The translations under genes were made by a program, and so were the position numbers. From Paracoccaceae bacterium (GTDB lineage: Bacteria; Pseudomonadota; Alphaproteobacteria; Rhodobacterales; Rhodobacteraceae): a stretch of DNA of 6,662 bases. Of this stretch, positions 5,937-6,662 are shown one piece after another; position 1 is the stretch's first letter, and every line of letters begins with the position of its first letter. The notes beneath the pieces are model-generated. The model made no database searches, was not told the DNA's origin, and saw only the letters and a list, made by a program, of their open reading frames with translations. The stretch covers positions 1 through 6,662 of the forward strand of contig JALQTL010000312.1 of NCBI GenBank assembly GCA_023260935.1. Reading direction: 5' to 3'.

Positions 5937-6575
5937 CTATGAGCGATCAACCCCGCCGGCGGACTTGCGCCGCAAAACGCGTGCCGCAGTCTTGAGCAGA
6001 ATTTTGACATCAAGGCAAATATTGCGCCGCTTGCGATAAATCAGGTCAAGCCGCGCCTTTCGCGGAACGCAGCGGCGGGAATAGACCTGATCCGTCTGCT
6101 GCGCGCTGGTGCAGGACCGCAGAAGGTAATCTTCATGGGCATGAAAATGAAGTGTCGCCAGCCCGGTGATGCCCGGACGGCAGACAAGGACACGGGCGTA
6201 CAGATCGGGGAAGCGTTCGACATACTGGCGCAAGGGCGGGCGCGGCCCGACAAAGCTCATGTCGCCGCGGATGACGTTCCACAGTTGCGGAATCTCGTCC
6301 AGCCGCGCGCGCCGCAGGAAGCGCCCGACTTTCGTGATGCGGTTCGACTTGTCGGCCCCCGACACGTCGCTGTTATCCCCGTTGACCACCTTCATCGTGC
6401 GCAGCTTCCACAGCGGAAACGGCTGATCCACGCCCTTCATCCGTTCCGCGACGTAAAAGATCGGGCGCCCCTCGATCACCAGCAGCACCAGCACGAGGAT
6501 CAGAAAAGGCACGGCCAGCAGCACCGCAAGGACCAGAGCCAAGACCAGATCGAAAAGCCGTTTCCGAAGGGTCAT
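5937..6575 (-). CDS. PglC-like undecaprenyl-phosphate sugar phosphotransferase
   Basis: This is a small monotopic phosphoglycosyl transferase (bacterial sugar transferase family) that would transfer a sugar-1-phosphate from a nucleotide sugar to undecaprenyl phosphate, the first membrane step of polymer assembly. The 212-residue protein has an N-terminal basic stretch and one hydrophobic segment (about 8-34, with a Pro at 23 as expected for a re-entrant helix), then ERMKG and FPLWKLRTM (53-61), the catalytic pair Asp93-Glu94 in RARLDEIPQLWNVIRGDMSF, and VGPRPPLRQYVERFP. Asp is the nucleophile in this family. It matches minimal PglC-size enzymes and lacks the extra N-terminal transmembrane domain of WbaP/WcaJ. 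The start at ATG 6575 is preferred because it overlaps the upstream stop by 4 nt (ATGA); an ATG at 6602 would add nine non-hydrophobic residues. The donor sugar is unknown; a product of the neighbouring dehydratase is a fair guess. Confidence 0.9.
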   Translation of the reverse strand: MTLRKRLFDLVLALVLAVLLAVPFLILVLVLLVIEGRPIFYVAERMKGVDQPFPLWKLRTMKVVNGDNSDVSGADKSNRITKVGRFLRRARLDEIPQLWNVIRGDMSFVGPRPPLRQYVERFPDLYARVLVCRPGITGLATLHFHAHEDYLLRSCTSAQQTDQVYSRRCVPRKARLDLIYRKRRNICLDVKILLKTAARVLRRKSAGGVDRS

Positions 6576-6662
6576 TCCCGCCCGTCCGCCAAGCTGTGCC
6601 ATTCCCGCACCATACGCGCCGGATCGGCGCTCAGGTTCTGTTCGGGCAAAAGCTGTTTCAGG
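6572..6662 (-). CDS. C-terminal end of an unidentified upstream gene
   Basis: Reading the minus strand from 6661 an open frame gives 29 residues, LKQLLPEQNL then SADPARMVRE and WHSLADGRE, stopping at TGA 6574-6572. That stop overlaps the ATG of the sugar transferase as ATGA, which supports a real translated frame and translational coupling. The fragment has no motif I recognise. From context it could be a sugar-modifying enzyme or glycosyltransferase of the same polysaccharide cluster, but the sequence does not show this. Confidence 0.6.
   Translation of the reverse strand, partial: LKQLLPEQNLSADPARMVREWHSLADGRE

Noticed and set aside
1..6662. CRISPR array, insertion sequence or other mobile element
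   Set aside because: No regularly spaced direct repeats, no transposase-like frame and no terminal inverted repeats were seen; codon use looks even across the genes.

Overview
The window looks like chromosomal DNA of a GC-rich alphaproteobacterium, most likely a member of the Rhodobacterales (Rhodobacter/Gemmobacter/Paracoccus-like). This rests on family resemblance of the RimP protein, the YjbH/YjbF pair and the codon use; no rRNA is present to confirm it. Every gene I can support lies on the minus strand, so biological reading order runs from high to low coordinates.

From the high end: (1) the last 29 codons of an unidentified gene; (2) a small PglC-like phosphoglycosyl transferase, overlapping it by 4 nt (ATGA); (3) an 86-nt gap with a plausible promoter; (4) a membrane-bound FlaA1/WbpM/PglF-type nucleotide-sugar dehydratase starting at TTG; (5) a 716-residue YjbH/GfcD-type outer-membrane protein; (6) a YjbF/GfcB-type lipoprotein, coupled to yjbH by another ATGA overlap; (7) a 71-residue secreted small protein that resembles YjbE/GfcA in layout, with its own near-consensus promoter and a double-hairpin 3' end; (8) a short leader region with a 20-codon mini-ORF ending in a strong intrinsic terminator; and (9) rimP, the ribosome maturation factor gene, which runs off the low end of the window.

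Items 2 to 7 form an exopolysaccharide module. The dehydratase probably makes a 6-deoxy-4-keto sugar nucleotide. The phosphoglycosyl transferase would load a sugar phosphate on undecaprenyl phosphate, and the Yjb proteins would act in the envelope on export or surface attachment of the polymer. The set resembles enterobacterial yjbEFGH/gfcABCD, but no yjbG/gfcC is present and the small yjbE-like gene lies at the end of the cluster under separate control.

The points most worth a second look are the terminator directly in front of rimP, an apparent one-base frameshift in the rimP C-terminal tail, and the small YjbE-like protein with its private transcription unit. No mobile element, tRNA, rRNA or CRISPR array was seen, and no gene-free stretch exceeds 300 bases.
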